This document shows positions 45,146-58,710 of a stretch of 64,000 nt of DNA, piece by piece. The stretch spans positions 93,200,951 through 93,264,950 of the forward strand of contig NC_088172.1 of the NCBI RefSeq assembly GCF_028769735.1, written 5' to 3'. The stretch comes from Zonotrichia leucophrys gambelii. Lineage: Eukaryota; Chordata; Aves; Passeriformes; Passerellidae. Both the position numbers and the translations under genes were made by a program. Every line of letters begins with the position of its first letter. The first letter of the stretch is position 1. The notes below the pieces were generated by a model, which saw nothing but the letters and a program-made list of their open reading frames with translations, was not told the DNA's origin and did not search any database.

Positions 45146-48100
45146 AAACTGAGAGCCACAGCATCGAGGAATTTTTTCCTACCAGGTGAGCAGCATTCAA
45201 CTTTCCAACTAACACTGGTGGTTTTGCTCCTTCCTAGAAATCAGCCTATGTCAAGTGGAAAGGCAAATATAGGAAACAATTTCCTGACATTGCTCCCCTG
45301 GTAGCTTTCTGTTTAACTGTTGGAGCTGTAGCAAAACTGAGCTGTGGCTTGGGAGGGAAGAAGAGGCCACCTGTGCTATGGTGAACAGGAGAGAAGGTCT
45401 CCACATGGCATTCAAATGAGTCTATGCCAAGAAAAAGGCTGGCAAAATGCAAGGACTTTGCTGTTAGTCCTACAAGCAAATCACCTTTAGTTCTGTGTGA
45501 TGGTGGAAACACATCTCAACTGTTTTTTCCATACAAACTCATGTATTAAAATAGAAGGGAGGTAAAGGGATTGGTTAAATCCAGACAAAGAATTCAGGCA
45601 TAAACAGCCCTTCAAAGTACAGAAGCAGCATGCACAGAGATGTAGTGAAAAGGTGCAAGTTTGTTCTCCTGTGCCCTGTTCTTGCTGTGGCTGCAAGCTC
45701 TGGAGACCTACCCTGCACACACTACATGCTGCCTTACACTCCCTAAGGCATCAAGGAAATAAATTCCAGGCTTTGTTCAGACATTTTCCATCTTCCCTAT
45801 TTTAAGCCTTGCTCATGCCCTCTGAGGCTCTCAGTGGGACCCGGGAGCTGAAAGGGAAACAAACCAGGTTGAGGTTGTGAATACTCCTGGATGTAGCCTT
45901 TAGAGCAGTTTGGATGCTTGAGAGAAAGGGGTTAATCTGTTCCCGGTTGGGAGCAGTCTGCAGGCAGGGATTTGCAAGGCAGTAGGGGCTGTACCAGATG
46001 TGAGGGCAGTGATTAACTCACCGCCTGGATCACTGAGGAGCTGTGCATAATTGGCACCTTATTTTAGCAGCTTTTAGGATCCAGTCTATAATTAAGAGTT
46101 TAGATTAAATTCACCCTGATTTGAAAGAGAGAAGCTGAGAAAACAGGGATTGTCTGGGACCATAATGGCCTGGTTTTATCCCTTCTTGAAGGGGAGGGAA
46201 GAAAAGCTTTAGGAATCCAGCCATTTCTATCACAGAGTTACTCTGATTTTGTTAGAGTCAAACAGAAGCTTTTACTACTCAAGACAGTGTGAATTCTCAT
46301 AAGTGCTTATTTTTAAAAGGAATGATTCATAGATATTTATTTTTATTTTAAGATGAATTGTTTTCTGGGGGATTTAAATCTTTCTTGACAATGTTTGTAA
46401 CTTGACATGCCACAAAGCAGGGCTGTCACATAGCAATTGGAAGATAATGGTGAGGAGAAACTGGCTATTCTCGTTGGGCTGTCTGGATGGGAAGGAGCTG
46501 CAGACAGTGAACAAACAGAGCCACGTGAAACGCTGCTAGAAGCAACCTCAAGAGGTCACCTCTGTTGCTAGGCAGGATTTGCTAACACAAGCAAGGAGAG
46601 GAAAATTAACCTCAGAAAATAATTCCAGCTTTAATAATTCAGGCTGGTACTGACACTTAGGAATGGATTTGATCTTTAGATGCAGATTTTTATAGTAAAT
46701 GTAACCTTACCCCCCCCTTTTTTTTTTCCCATCCCAGTTCACTTTGACTGGGGAATGATTCTAAGCCCAAGCTCATGATTGATTTTGTCTGAAGCTGACA
46801 TCTCTCCTGGTGGCCCCCATCATGATCCCACCAGTGGAACTAAACCACCTGGAAAATTTGGGCCAGCAGCCTTGTGTGGACAGCCCTCTTGGGGGGGACA
46901 GCACTTTTAAATGAACTGGCAGGAACCATTGGTGGGGAATGACTGCCAGTTTCATCTGAGGGGAGCAATCCCAGCTACAGGCTGTAACTCCTGTTACCTG
47001 TTCAGTGGAAAAATCTCCCAGCATTAGCCCTTTTTTCCTCTCAGAGGAGCTAAAAATATGCTCTTTGAAAACAGAGTAATACTGGTTTGAAATGGGAGAG
47101 GGAAGAAGCAGAGATATCTGGGACCTATGTGGAGGGCACGCTGACAAATTTCCAAAGTGTTTTCAGGGACAGCAGTTCACAGAGAGTATTGGGTTCTGAA
47201 AATCATTGTCATCTGTCCCACAACTAATTATGTGAGTGGATTAGTCACTGCTTTGGCAGGGCTTTTCATTTGATTTCCAAAGAGAGGCTGCAATCTTCAG
47301 TCCTATCTCACCTGCTTGTGGCACACTGGCCAAGGAAAGGTCCATGAGGACAACACAGCACTTGTCTGGGCAAGGGAGAGGAAGAATATTGCGTGGCATT
47401 TTGGGGGCAAAAGGAGAGCTCTGTTCATGCTAGCCTTGGACTGTTTGATTCAATTTAGTTTTTCTGTTTCGTCTTTTTAAAAATTATTATTGTTATTATT
47501 CTGTACAGTGAAAAGCTCCTGGGATCAAGTTAAAAGGTGAAAATATGGACTTTCTTGGAAAAAAGTGCAAAACACTTCCAGCTTTTTGAGTTATAGACTC
47601 CTGATATCAAACCAAGGTGGCTTGCTTGGGCTAATGAGGTGCATCCTGCACTGCCAGCTCAACCCTTCCTGCTGCAGAGCAGGAGTGGTGCGGGAAAACA
47701 AGGTGCTGCCAGCTTGAGCCAGCTTCAGGGCTGCACCAAGGCCAGCTGAGCTGTCTCACCAGCCAGGCAGCCTGGGCAGTGGGGTTTGGGACCTCCTCAG
47801 TCGTGCTGGTGAAAATAATCTCAACTCAAGGCTCACCTTCCCATGAGAAGCTTGAAGCAACAGCAGCAGCAATATCTGAGGGAGAGGGCTTGGGGTCTGG
47901 GAGTGTCTGATCATAAAGCCTGGGAAACCCTGAAGAAGACTTGCACTCAGATATCAATGTGGTGGCTCTCCTTCACACTTCCTGCAGATGTTTATCCAAA
48001 TGCCATCAGTTGCTGTTTGCAAAGGGATTAAAGGGTGCAGGAATCACTGAGGTATGTCTTACCTAGATCTGGATTTAGCCATTTCAAGTGTAATTGCAGT

Positions 48101-51100
48101 TTCCACCTTAAACTGCGCTTGGTTATGTACTTACTTTTTCATGCTTCCACTTTTCTGAAGATCCTCCAAATGCCATGAAAAACACTGGCACATTTAATCA
48201 GGGTTGATTCCCTGAAGAAAGCACTGGGAAACAGCATTTAGAGACAAGAGCTGGGCATGCTGCATTTGCCAACCATATGCTGGGATATTTTCTTTCTTAC
48301 TGGGCTCCACCAGTAGCTTGTATTTACAGGCATAGAATTGGAAACAACACAGATTGGGAGTAAGCAGCATTCAAAAATCATGTTGAGATTTAGCATCCTT
48401 TATTTCAGAGAAGGAAGCACAAGGAGGGAAAAAACAGAAAATGAGGTAAGGGCAGATCACACCAGAGGCTGCTGGGTAAACCACAGTTCTCACTGGCACC
48501 TCAGAAGAGAGGGGTTAAAAGGATTTGAAGAAGGGTAATTTGCAGATGTTTATAGAGAAGATGAAATTATGATGGCTGTGAGAAGGAAGTCCCCCATGGA
48601 ACTGGCTGGTTGACAAATCCCACCATCAAGTGACTTCTGATGAATAATATAGGCCAGGGTTGTGCCAAACTTGCATTGCTTCCACATGCACAGAGGAGAG
48701 AAAGAATGGATCAAGCTGCCTTATCCCTTCAGCAGGTCATAGGACTGTTCTGATGAACCTCTCACTGCTCCACACGGGTTCCTCACCCCCTCTGGGCTCA
48801 TGACACTCGCTCTGTCCCAGCCTGCAGGGCAGCTGTGCTGGGGACAGGGAGGACTACAAACATTGCAGACAAGTACATGTGTAAGTCACTGCAGGGATGA
48901 AGCAGCCAGAATAGTGCTTACAGTGAACCAGAAAAGCAGCTGTTTTGAAGGACCCTCCTAATACCTGAGTTCCGTGGTGTAACACAAGTTTTGCAGAAAT
49001 GTATGGCTCTTAAACCTGTTTTGTTTTTTTTTTTTGAAAGGGAGGCCCATCCACTGGCTCCAAAATGTGCTCCCTGCTTGCCTTGACTGCCTCTCTCTTG
49101 CAGCATCTACCAGCTGCAGAAAGACACCTCACCCCTTTCCTCTCCCAAGAACCCACTTCACTTACAAGCTGCTGTGCACTGAGGACTCTCTCTGCATACA
49201 GTCCTTTGTCTTACTGACCAACAAGCTCTGCTCCAAAGGCTGGATTCTCTTGGTGAATCTCCATGGGACTGACAGGAGCCAGCACACTGAGGGAAGCCCA
49301 AGCTGCTTTGGGTCAATGAGATATTAATTTAGATTCTGCTCTTTAAGATATTTTGCTGCTATAGCTAAGAGTGGTGGGTGTGGCAATATTCCATAGGGTT
49401 TCCATGGCTTTGTAGCCAGGAGAGACAAGAGGCTGTAGCAAAAGCGGTTGCTGTGCACATGTGAGGCTGTATTTGTCATTCTAAACCAAGAAGGACATTT
49501 TAGCTTGGCTTTCTAAAGAAACAAAGCTTATGCTTTCATGCTGCTTTTCCATCTGTTTCCCCTCTGATTGTTCCTCAGCAAGTTTGGAGCCCATGGGCCA
49601 GTGCCAGCCAAACTTGACCATGGAACAGTGTGCACTTCCCTCTGCAGAGGGACAGATGGCTTGGTGCAGGAGAGGGCAGGGATAGCCCCTCTCTTCCATT
49701 GGGAAAGACCAGAGCCAACAGGACTGGAGTGCCAGCTTGGCCTGGCAGCCCTTGCTTGGCTCTGGCTCCACCACAGCTTGTGTCCAACCACGCAGGCTGG
49801 GTAAGACCCTGGCTACCTCAGCCAGTAACTGTGCCTGGTGGGGAGAGTTTCGTCCCTGACCATTGTGCTAATCAGCTTAACCCTGCAAGATGACATCTGA
49901 TAAACTTGGGCTCTCTAAGAAAATATCTCATAGTTATTTTTTGTTTGTGTGATTCAAAGTACCCTGATAGGAGATGATCTATTATTAAAATCCTAATTTT
50001 CTCAAGAATTTGTATTTTTGACCTGACACTATTTTGAGGAAACCCTTTGGGGGATGTCTTTTTGCAGAGCAATCACAAGTATTACTGTAAACACATGCCC
50101 CTATCAGTCCCTCTGTCTGACCTCACACCATCAGATAAGCAGGCTTAGCCTTCACATGTCTGTAGGGATTACTTTATATCTGTCCATGGCAGTGACTGGG
50201 ATAAAGTGATATTTTCTGCAAATACAGTTTAGCCTTTAGGAAGTCACTGCTTACTCATGTGTTAACCTCAGCTCTGAGCAGGTGACCAAAGGCAGGCAGA
50301 CTGCAGCTTGCCTGTGCTATAAATAAAGAGGAGCCTGCAGCTACAGCTGCCTGTACTCTGCTGCAGGTAAATATTTGTCCATGGAAGCTCTGGGAGGGTG
50401 GCTTGCCTTTAAATGGCTGACCACAAATCCCCACAGGAGACTGCAATAAAAAGGATATGGTGGCATCAGGTGCCACAAGGTACTAAGACTCCTAGGAAAA
50501 AAAAATAGTTCAGTTCATTATCTCAGTGACAGGTTGTTGACACAGAAAAGCAGTATTTGATACCAGAGACTGAAGTAATGAAGAGTCAGAAGCCAGCTCA
50601 GGAGATCTACCTCTTAGGCTAAGGCAGGAACAAGTACTTCAGGATCATCCTAAGCATATTTTAAATATCTCAAATGGCAAAGATTCTACAGTCTTCCTAT
50701 CAAATAACATTTGTGATATATTTTCTTTCTAATGGGTATTCCATTCTCATTCTCTGAGCTGCATCCTTCCTAAAGTGTATTCAGCCTCTGACTTCGATTA
50801 CGACCGTCCAAGTTTTCAGTAACTGTTTTCCTATGTCCCAGTGACTTTCCCGGGTTGTAAATTTGACAGTAACAATAATTTTGAATATCCTACTTTCCCA
50901 AAACATTCAGGATGGGGATCACTCCTGATTTCAGCTTTGTAAAAGGCTGATTTCTGACATGCTAATGAAAGCTACAGAGCAGAGAGGCTACAATGCAGGA
51001 CAGTTTGAGAGAACTGCCCTTCCCAACTCCTTGCAACACCCCCAGAGTTTTGTGCAGCCACAGCAGGTTGACTGATCTACTCTTCATCCCTACATGTCTC

Positions 51101-51830
51101 TGCTCCTTGTGTTCCTGTGTGTGGTGATGAAAAGCAGTGCAGAGGGTGTGCAGAGCCTCAGCTGGGGTAGAAACATCAGAGCCCATCGAAGAGGCCACTC
51201 AGCAGAGCAGTCTGTTGGGGCACATTTGACAGAGAGCGGGGCCACTTGGGTGAGACGCTGCAAAAGCAGAGAGGGAGAGAGCAGAGAAGGGAAAAAGGGG
51301 TCACCACACCACCCCAGCACCATCATCATCACCCCCTGCCACTGCTTTGCCAAACTCCTCTGTCAGCAGCACCAACCCCAAATTTATTACCTTTGCCCCT
51401 TAAAGGCCTCTTGTGGCCTCTTTTCAGGCAGTTCAAGTGTCTCCATTTGGCAAAGCACAGCACTCTCATTGCTAAGGTGTTTTTCCACACTGCACCACGC
51501 AGCAAAGGAGCCCTTCTGTTTGAACACCATGACATCACCTTCAAGGTCATCCTATAAATTCCTTCCTAAAATTGTTTGTCACAAGCTCTGTGGAAAACAC
51601 AGTGAGAATGAGACTGATGGGATGCATTGAATACACTGCCAAGAACAGACCTCTGCTCTGACTCTTGACTTTGAGCAAGAGAGCTTCTCTGTTGTGTTAT
51701 ATCTCACATTGGGCTGGGTTGCTGGCACATGGGCCACCTTTCTCTTTTATCTTTGCACAGTGGGCACTCCAGTACAAAGATGGAGCCCTGAGCTCAGGCA
51801 CAGTTAATAAGCAAGTTTGTCACAGCAAAA
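45146..51830. other. Intergenic, no gene seen
   Basis: No supported gene. A C-run followed by a T-run lies at 46711-46729. A 178-codon frame at 51094-51630 starts with a hydrophobic stretch but has no recognised family, no conserved cysteine pattern and poor coding character. Confidence 0.5.
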
Positions 51831-52030
51831 TGGAGAATGAGTATCAGTCGTTCGGTCATGAGTATCGGCCAGAACAGTCTCGAAGCTTGGTTAATACAAT
51901 TTCAGTATTATTCTTTATGAAACAATCCTGTTTAACCAACATGACCAGACTTTTCCCCTCTCTAATTTTAATGTGGTTTTATAAAATGGATACATTTGGC
52001 ATGTCATCTGGAAACATTAACCAGGGAGGT
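51831..52030. promoter_or_regulatory. Candidate regulatory element with a 21-bp-spaced motif pair
   Basis: ATGAGTATC occurs at 51837-51845 and again at 51858-51866, exactly 21 bp apart and in the same orientation, in a locally CpG-containing context within AT-rich DNA. The following 150 bp are non-repetitive and AT-rich. Two helical turns of spacing would allow two factors to bind the same face; function is unknown. Confidence 0.25.
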
Positions 52031-55000
52031 TAAGAGGTGAGGCTCTTGGGTTTAAAGTATCCATTTAGTAGATAGATAAATGAGTTGACTAAGTGCTACC
52101 CCATTTGTCATAGGGCTATTATACCTGATTTTTTTTTTCTGGGCTAGTTTAAACTGTTGGTTAATGGGGTAGAATTAGATTTTTACAGAACTCTGCGCAG
52201 ATAATTTTCTTGGAAAACATTTTAAAGAGCCTGCCCAGAATATGAGAGGTGATGTTCCACTGCTGTCTGATGGATTGGTCCTCAAACAGCAGGACTGCAG
52301 CTGCAAGTGGTAGCCTGTGGCTCCTCCATTAAAGTTTCTGCACTAGTACAGGAGAGCTGTAATAAAGAGAAATGACATATTAATGTGGAAGTAAGTTCAA
52401 AGCCCTCAGATCTGAGCATCACGGGACATTAAGGAAATTTAACATTTGATCTAGAGCAGGGCTGCTTGGCCTGGGGAGCTTCAGGTCCCAAAGTCATCAC
52501 ATCTTAAAATTCTGTGTGCTGACTGTTTAACTTGGGTTTATCTGTCCTCATGAAATTAATCCAAATAAAGAATAATACCAAGGTAACTTCCTTACAACAG
52601 GATCCCAGAGCAATGGAGAATAATCTCAAGCAATACTAGATGATGTAAAACCTGGCTGGATGAAACAGTGTCTATTAAATATAACAAAAGTTATCCTACA
52701 CCAGCTGGGACAGAAGTAGGGGCAGATTTTCTCCTATATTTTCCATTAATATTTTCCTCTGCAAAGCTCCCTGCATTTCCCATATTCTGACATCTCAGTC
52801 AGTCTGAGGAGGGTACAGAGGGAAAGCTCTGGGACATTCCAGGATTATGAAGTATTTCATCCCCAGGACACCCTTATCTGAAGTTGGTTGAGACAATTCA
52901 GACAGAAATAGGTCCCATCCTAACAGAGAGTAAAGGGAACGGGGGATGTTTTCTAGGGGATAATTGACAGGATTCCACAAAATCACCACAAAGGCATTAC
53001 AGACAAGCTTTTTTATTTTAGCCCTAGCAGTGAGGCTGAAGGATGCATAAAACACAGAAGGGCTCTGCATAAGGTGAGGGGCAATTCCCTATACACTCAG
53101 CAGGGCTTATTTGCCCCCACAAGAGATCTAGAAGAGAGTGGTGTTATTCCTTCAGTACATATCTCCTTTGATGCTCTCCATTTTTATCAAGCAACAATGA
53201 TCTCTTTCCACAGTATATCCTTGACCTTACATATGTTCATTCCCAAGCTCTTGATATCATTCTGTTTTTATCTTTACTCCTCCCTTGTTTTACTTTCCTT
53301 AGCAAACAGGGTCTCATGATGTTCCCTGTGGCTGGGAGAGGAACTCCCTCAGCACAACCCCAGATCTCACTTGCTGTTCTCTGTTAAAATCCTACTCAGG
53401 AAGCCCAAATGCCTGAACAAAAGCTGGCAGTGTGTAGGTCGATCTGCTGCTCTCATGTACACTTTTAGCCCCCAGCCATGCTGTGCTCAGGTTTTTTCTC
53501 TGCCTTGAAAACTGTTTGGGAGCATCTTGTCCATGTTGCTCTGGGTGTATGTCTCAGGCAGCTGAGAGGATTGGATACTCTGATTGGCACCCCTGTGTTT
53601 TATGAACAAAATGTTAATATTGTGAATAGTGAGCTGCTTTAGGACCACAGCTTGGCATGTTCAGTCATGCAGAACTGAAAGTGGACTTGCAGTTGAGGTC
53701 CAAAATAGCCTGTGAATGCCTCACCAGGGAGGCTGGGATGACAGGCACCCAGCTTCCTAGCAGGTGCTCATTTCTTTCACATGGAGCTGCTGTTGGAGGT
53801 CAGGGCCTCTTTATTGGAACATGGTGTGACTGCATCTCTTCTGTTACAGCACAAAGAACAGAGTCATCCCAGTGACACTGAGAATGGGCCTTTCAGTGAG
53901 GTGAATAAATAACAAACTCTGTCACTGCAAACCTGTGATGGTGTCAGTACAAATCAGGGGATAACAAGAAAGACATGCTCCCAGCTACCATATCAGATAT
54001 ATTGTCTCTCTCTAGATTTTGTCTCAGAAAGCTTCCACCACTTTTTTGGGGGGTTCTGCAAAATGCAAGTGTTCCGTTTTGGAACGGATGCTCATCAAGT
54101 CAATGCTCATCAATTCATGGAAATATTGGCTGAAAGTCCCCTCTGCAGGTCTCCTACTGCAAATGTCTTCCCTAAAATCCAACCTGGCTCTCCCAAACTG
54201 CAAACCTTGGTTACCACTGCTCCTGAAAAGTATCTGCTGTTTGTGTCTCTCTGCTGGGTGGTTGTGGGCACCTCCAGCTCACCTCTCCCCAGCCTAAGCA
54301 AGCCCAGCTCCCTGCAGCTCTCAGAGGTGGAACATCCTGCAGGCCCTGAACACACCCAGCCCCACTGGGCCCTGCCAGTTTCCCCATATCCCCCTTGAGC
54401 TGAGAGGGGAAACCAAGGCTGGGCACAACCAGGTACAGCCTCCCACCACCAAGCAGTCTGCAATAAGTAACTCTCTCAGAGCTGGCTGTCTCCTCCACAG
54501 GAACACACACACAGGCTTTCTGAGGGAGGAGGTGCTGTCATGGGTTCAAAGGCACTCAGGGATTCTTTTTACCCAGGAAGTTGTTCAGTTGCTTTTTGTA
54601 CCTCTGTAAAGGTTTGAATCTAAAATCTCCTCCAGCAAGGAGTTTTACGGATTTCTTGCACAGTGTGAGAAGGACCACTTCCTCCTGCTTGAGAGAGCTT
54701 GCTAATTGCTAGTTTCATTTCTTGTTCTCATACAAGAAAGCACAATGAACCATTTATCATCCTCCTGCCCTTCCTAATTTTATAGATTGCTACAGAAGTG
54801 ATAAAAAAAAGAGGACAAAAAAACATGAGGAAGACAAATGCTATATTCTGCTTTTATCTCCCTTTATTTCCTGAAATATGTGACTCTTCACACTTATTTG
54901 AGCATCACCTTTGGAGATTGTCTCCCATTGTTTCCTTCTCCTTTGTCTTTATTGCACTTCATCAATGAACAGCAACTAGGAGTAACTGAGGCCATAAATA

Positions 55001-56175
55001 AACAACTATTTTCCTGCTCATTTACCTGTGTTGTTCTAGCAATTGCTTAATGGTAAACATGACTTACTGACACAGTTTAGACCACAATGCTAACAAGTTT
55101 AATTCCTTGCCTTTGAAGGACAGGCTAATGAAATTTTCCTCTGCATTCCTCCAGGCCATAGAGTCAAGAACAGCCACAGGCAGAGGTGCTCTCAAGACCC
55201 CCAGCTGCATTATCATCTGAATTTCATTAGGATTCTGAATAGTGCAGCTGATGAAGTTGACTGGGAAAAAAAGGCAACTTAATCTGTTAAAGAGCTGCAA
55301 AAAAGAGCTGTAATTCTTTCTGAAAGATTGTTTTAGCTTCTTGCTCTGCTAATCTGATGCTTGTGTTTATTAGGACAGTCAGTATACATCCTCAAGCAAC
55401 AATTTTAATGTCTGCTCAACATATGCTATTTACTGGATTTGGGAGTCACTGATCTTGCAGGCAGTTTGACATTCAGCAAAGAACAAGGCCTGAAGGAAGG
55501 ACACAGCCTGCAGGTTAGGAACAACCAGCTGAACCCTGCAGAAATTAACCCCAGCCTCCAGAAGAGCTTTGCTAGAGCAAGGGGTTCAGGCAGGGGCTGA
55601 AGGTGGGGTACACTTCTAAGCTTCTTCTCTGAATCTAACACAGGCAAGAAGCCTCCAAGTCCTCAAAATGTTCTGTTCATTCAAGGCTTGCTGGAAAATA
55701 ATCTAGCCATCTCCATGGAATGGGAAAACTGATGTGGAGCACAGCTGGTGGTGTCCTGCTAATACCAAAACAAGGGGCTCCCACTCTTCACTGTGTTGAC
55801 TCAGTTATCCTGAGTCTATCACCAAGGGAGGACAGTGTGTGTCCTGTGAGCGGGAGATGACGATGTAGGAAGAACAAACAGCCTCTGTATGGGAACGGGA
55901 GTTATCAGGAGGGCTGACAGTAACCCTTGCCAGGGACTTTCCCCCTGCTTATTAACCATCCAAAGCAAACTGAGCTGCTTGGGCCATGAGGTTAGAGATG
56001 GTCTCTGTTTAACACACAGGTGTGCTGACAGGGAGGCAGGCTGCACTGGGGGGTTTTTAAAGCTGCAGAGCCACCCCATATAGAGGAAAGTTCCTAGGGC
56101 TGCATGCAGAAGTGGACATGACCCTGCAACAGGGAGACACAGGCAGCAGCCAGAATCCTTGATCTGATGCTTGGA
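52031..56175. other. Intergenic, no gene seen
   Basis: Short frames only; no recognisable repeat, RNA gene or exon. I see nothing that needs annotation. Confidence 0.5.
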
Positions 56176-56465
56176 TTGACTGAGTGCAAGCTGCTGTTCG
56201 GGCGGTGCTTAGCCTACGGTTTAGAAAACGGTTTCTTGTGCAACAAATCGTAATTCCTAAAAGGAGCTGGATCTTGGTTTTTCCTCCCCAATGCCTCGGT
56301 GGTGGCTCTTCTCCTAAAATTATTGAATGGCACCACCTTGTGGGTGCGCGGAGGTGCGGAGAGTTTTCCATCTTTATTCCATGAGCAGGGGTGCATCTGA
56401 ATAGCGAGGCATGCAAAGGGCGATTCATTCTCACGCTGCTTCTCAAAGACCGAGCACTCACCAAG
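56176..56465. promoter_or_regulatory. CpG-enriched patch, nature unknown
   Basis: This region has a marked excess of CpG (gttcgggcggtgc, gcctacggtt, gggtgcgcggaggtgcgg) inside otherwise CpG-poor DNA. Frames in both directions are short and do not match a family I know. It could be an active regulatory element or a remnant of an unrecognised repeat. Confidence 0.25.
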
Positions 56466-58629
56466 AAGTGCTTTTCTGCTTATTTGCTGCCAGCTGACAG
56501 GAACAGATTTTAGTGCTTAGGGGTTGATTTTCAAAGCTTAACTGATTTTGCCTTTGCTAGAGGTTGCATTGGAAAACTGTAAACAGACAAAATAATTGAC
56601 ACTTTCCAATTATAGAGAAAGTGCAGAGGAAAAACACTGAAATACACATTAAAGATCATCTGCCCAGGACACCACTTCTTCCCTTTTTCCAAGGTGTGAA
56701 ATCTATGTGTCAGCTTGTCCATGCATCACACAACTCCCTAAACTCCTGAAAATAAGGTGTAGTGGGAGAATTTACCATATTGTACTCATGAGTTTGCCTT
56801 TAGGGATTACCGTGGCTATGACAGACAGTACATGTCCTCAACTGCAGTTTCTGGGAAGCATCAGACATATGTTTGTGAATAGAACAGCCTGTGTACATCG
56901 ACTCCAAGACTTCCCAGAAAGCACTGGCTGCATGTTGTGCATTTTATACAGCATTAGGATTCATGTTACCATGGGTGTGCAGGAACCCAGGATGCTAAAC
57001 AGGAGCTATGGGACAGTGTGGGTGTGCATGTATGGAGTACCAGGTTTTTTGTCAGTCGGACTATCATGTATAAATCCAAGAAGCTCCATGAAATCTACCC
57101 AGATAAGATTTTGCAGAGTGAATAGGATGTCCTAAAAAAGCGGATATATTGTAGCTTAAACTACATCAAGAAAATGAAACAGAATCTTAAGCAGAATATA
57201 GACAGGGTGAGCAGAACACATTCATACAATTCTATTGTCCATGGGGAGAAACAATAAAAACATAAATAAATACAAATGGTTAAACTGGCAATTAAATTTT
57301 TCAAGCTTGCTTCTCAAACTTGGTTTCAATTTTGGAAAGAGCATTTTCCTTTTACAGTGTTGCCTCCCAGCCATGTGCCCACCCAGGTTTTTTCTAGGCA
57401 AAGTTAAAAGGGCTGGATGCAAGGCTGTGCCAGAGATGTGCTGAGACACCATGGGCAGAACAACATGGTCAAAGCAATGTGGTCCACAAGTGAGGAGGGT
57501 GCCAAGAAAAGGGATGGGGAAAGCTTGCCAGGGGATTAGAGAGATTTCTGAGAGCAGGCATTAGGATAGGAGTGGGAAGGCACCAGGCCAGTCAAAGCAG
57601 GGCTCTGCAAGGGGCAGTTTGCTGTGCGTTCCCAATAACCCCATCTGAGGTGTTGCAGGAGCACAGAGTGAATGACAGTGCTGTCCCCAGGGCACCCACA
57701 GCCCGACAATAGCCCAGGGTGTGCTGAGGGAGAGCTGAGCTGTGAGAGCAGGTGGGAGATGTGAGAGGCAGCGGTTCCAGCACATCAGCAGCCAGCCCTC
57801 TGTGGGTGCTTTTTCCAGCCAGGACAGTGGAGCACAGTTTAAAGCAGGGATCTGGAAGAGGAAAATGAGCCAGGCTTAGAGACAGCCATGGCGATTTCCT
57901 CTTCACAGCCCTGAACACAGGAGATTGTGGGAGAAATTTGTGGGAAAATTGTGTGGGAGAAAAGATGAAGATGCTTACTTGGAAATTCAGAAAACTGATG
58001 ACAGCAGTGACCTCTGGGATAAATCAGAGACTGCTGTCAATATCCAGTTGTTGAAGAGCAATGGTAAGAAGGAAGGGAATTTTCAGGCTGATGAGATCAG
58101 CAGTGAGTGTTTGCAAAAGGGATTAAAGGAAGTGAGTGAGCCCCTCTAGTGGGAGAATCCAAGAAAGGCAATCTCAGCCATTAGCTGGCAAAATGATCCT
58201 AATGCAGCATCCAGGATGGTCACAAATGTGAATCAAGATTGTCCCAACATTAGCAGTGTGGCATTATTTATATTATGTAATATAATACACTCAAAACTGA
58301 AGAAAACGTCCAACAGTTCCTACCCAGCTGATCACAAGAAAAGCTTTTCCTGACTTGATATCTGGTGAAGGAGCCAAGCCTGAGCATGTGAGCAGAACAC
58401 CCCTATGATGCACACAAATTTTAAATCATGTAGGAATAGTAGCATATTTCAGAGTCTTTTAGCCTGGACTTCAGAAATCTCTGTTCATTCACCAGGTGCT
58501 GGGGAAGGTCACAGAGACACTAAAATGCTCAGATTAAATATTGGTCCCACCTCTTGTGTGAATCTGAGGTAGCCAGAAAGACTTGCAGCATGTCAAAAAA
58601 TATGAAATGGGAAAGGAAAAAGCACTGTC
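56466..58629. other. Intergenic; weak exon-like candidate at 57908-58062
   Basis: No gene is supported. One stretch (57908-58062) has an acceptor-like 'ttcctcttcacag' before it and a donor-like 'caatg|gtaagaag' after it. The plus frame there gives a charged, protein-like composition, but there is no ATG and no known family. It is probably chance. Confidence 0.3.
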
Positions 58630-58710
58630 TGCCTCTATTACTGGGGGAAATCACTGACTCTGTGTCCACCTCAGTTTCCATTTTGTAAAGTAGGGTGAAG
58701 AGCAGTTCTT
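58630..58710 (-). mobile_element. Possible ancient MIR-like SINE trace
   Basis: The string 'acctcagtttccattttgtaaagtaggg' (two short blocks near 58669-58696) resembles the tail region of MIR, a SINE shared by amniotes. Only one block is recognisable, so this may be chance. Strand is not reliable. Confidence 0.25.

Noticed and set aside
51094..51630. 178-codon frame with a signal-peptide-like start
   Set aside because: The hydrophobic start is short. The rest is Ser/His/Lys-rich without family features, and overlapping frames on the other strand are as long.
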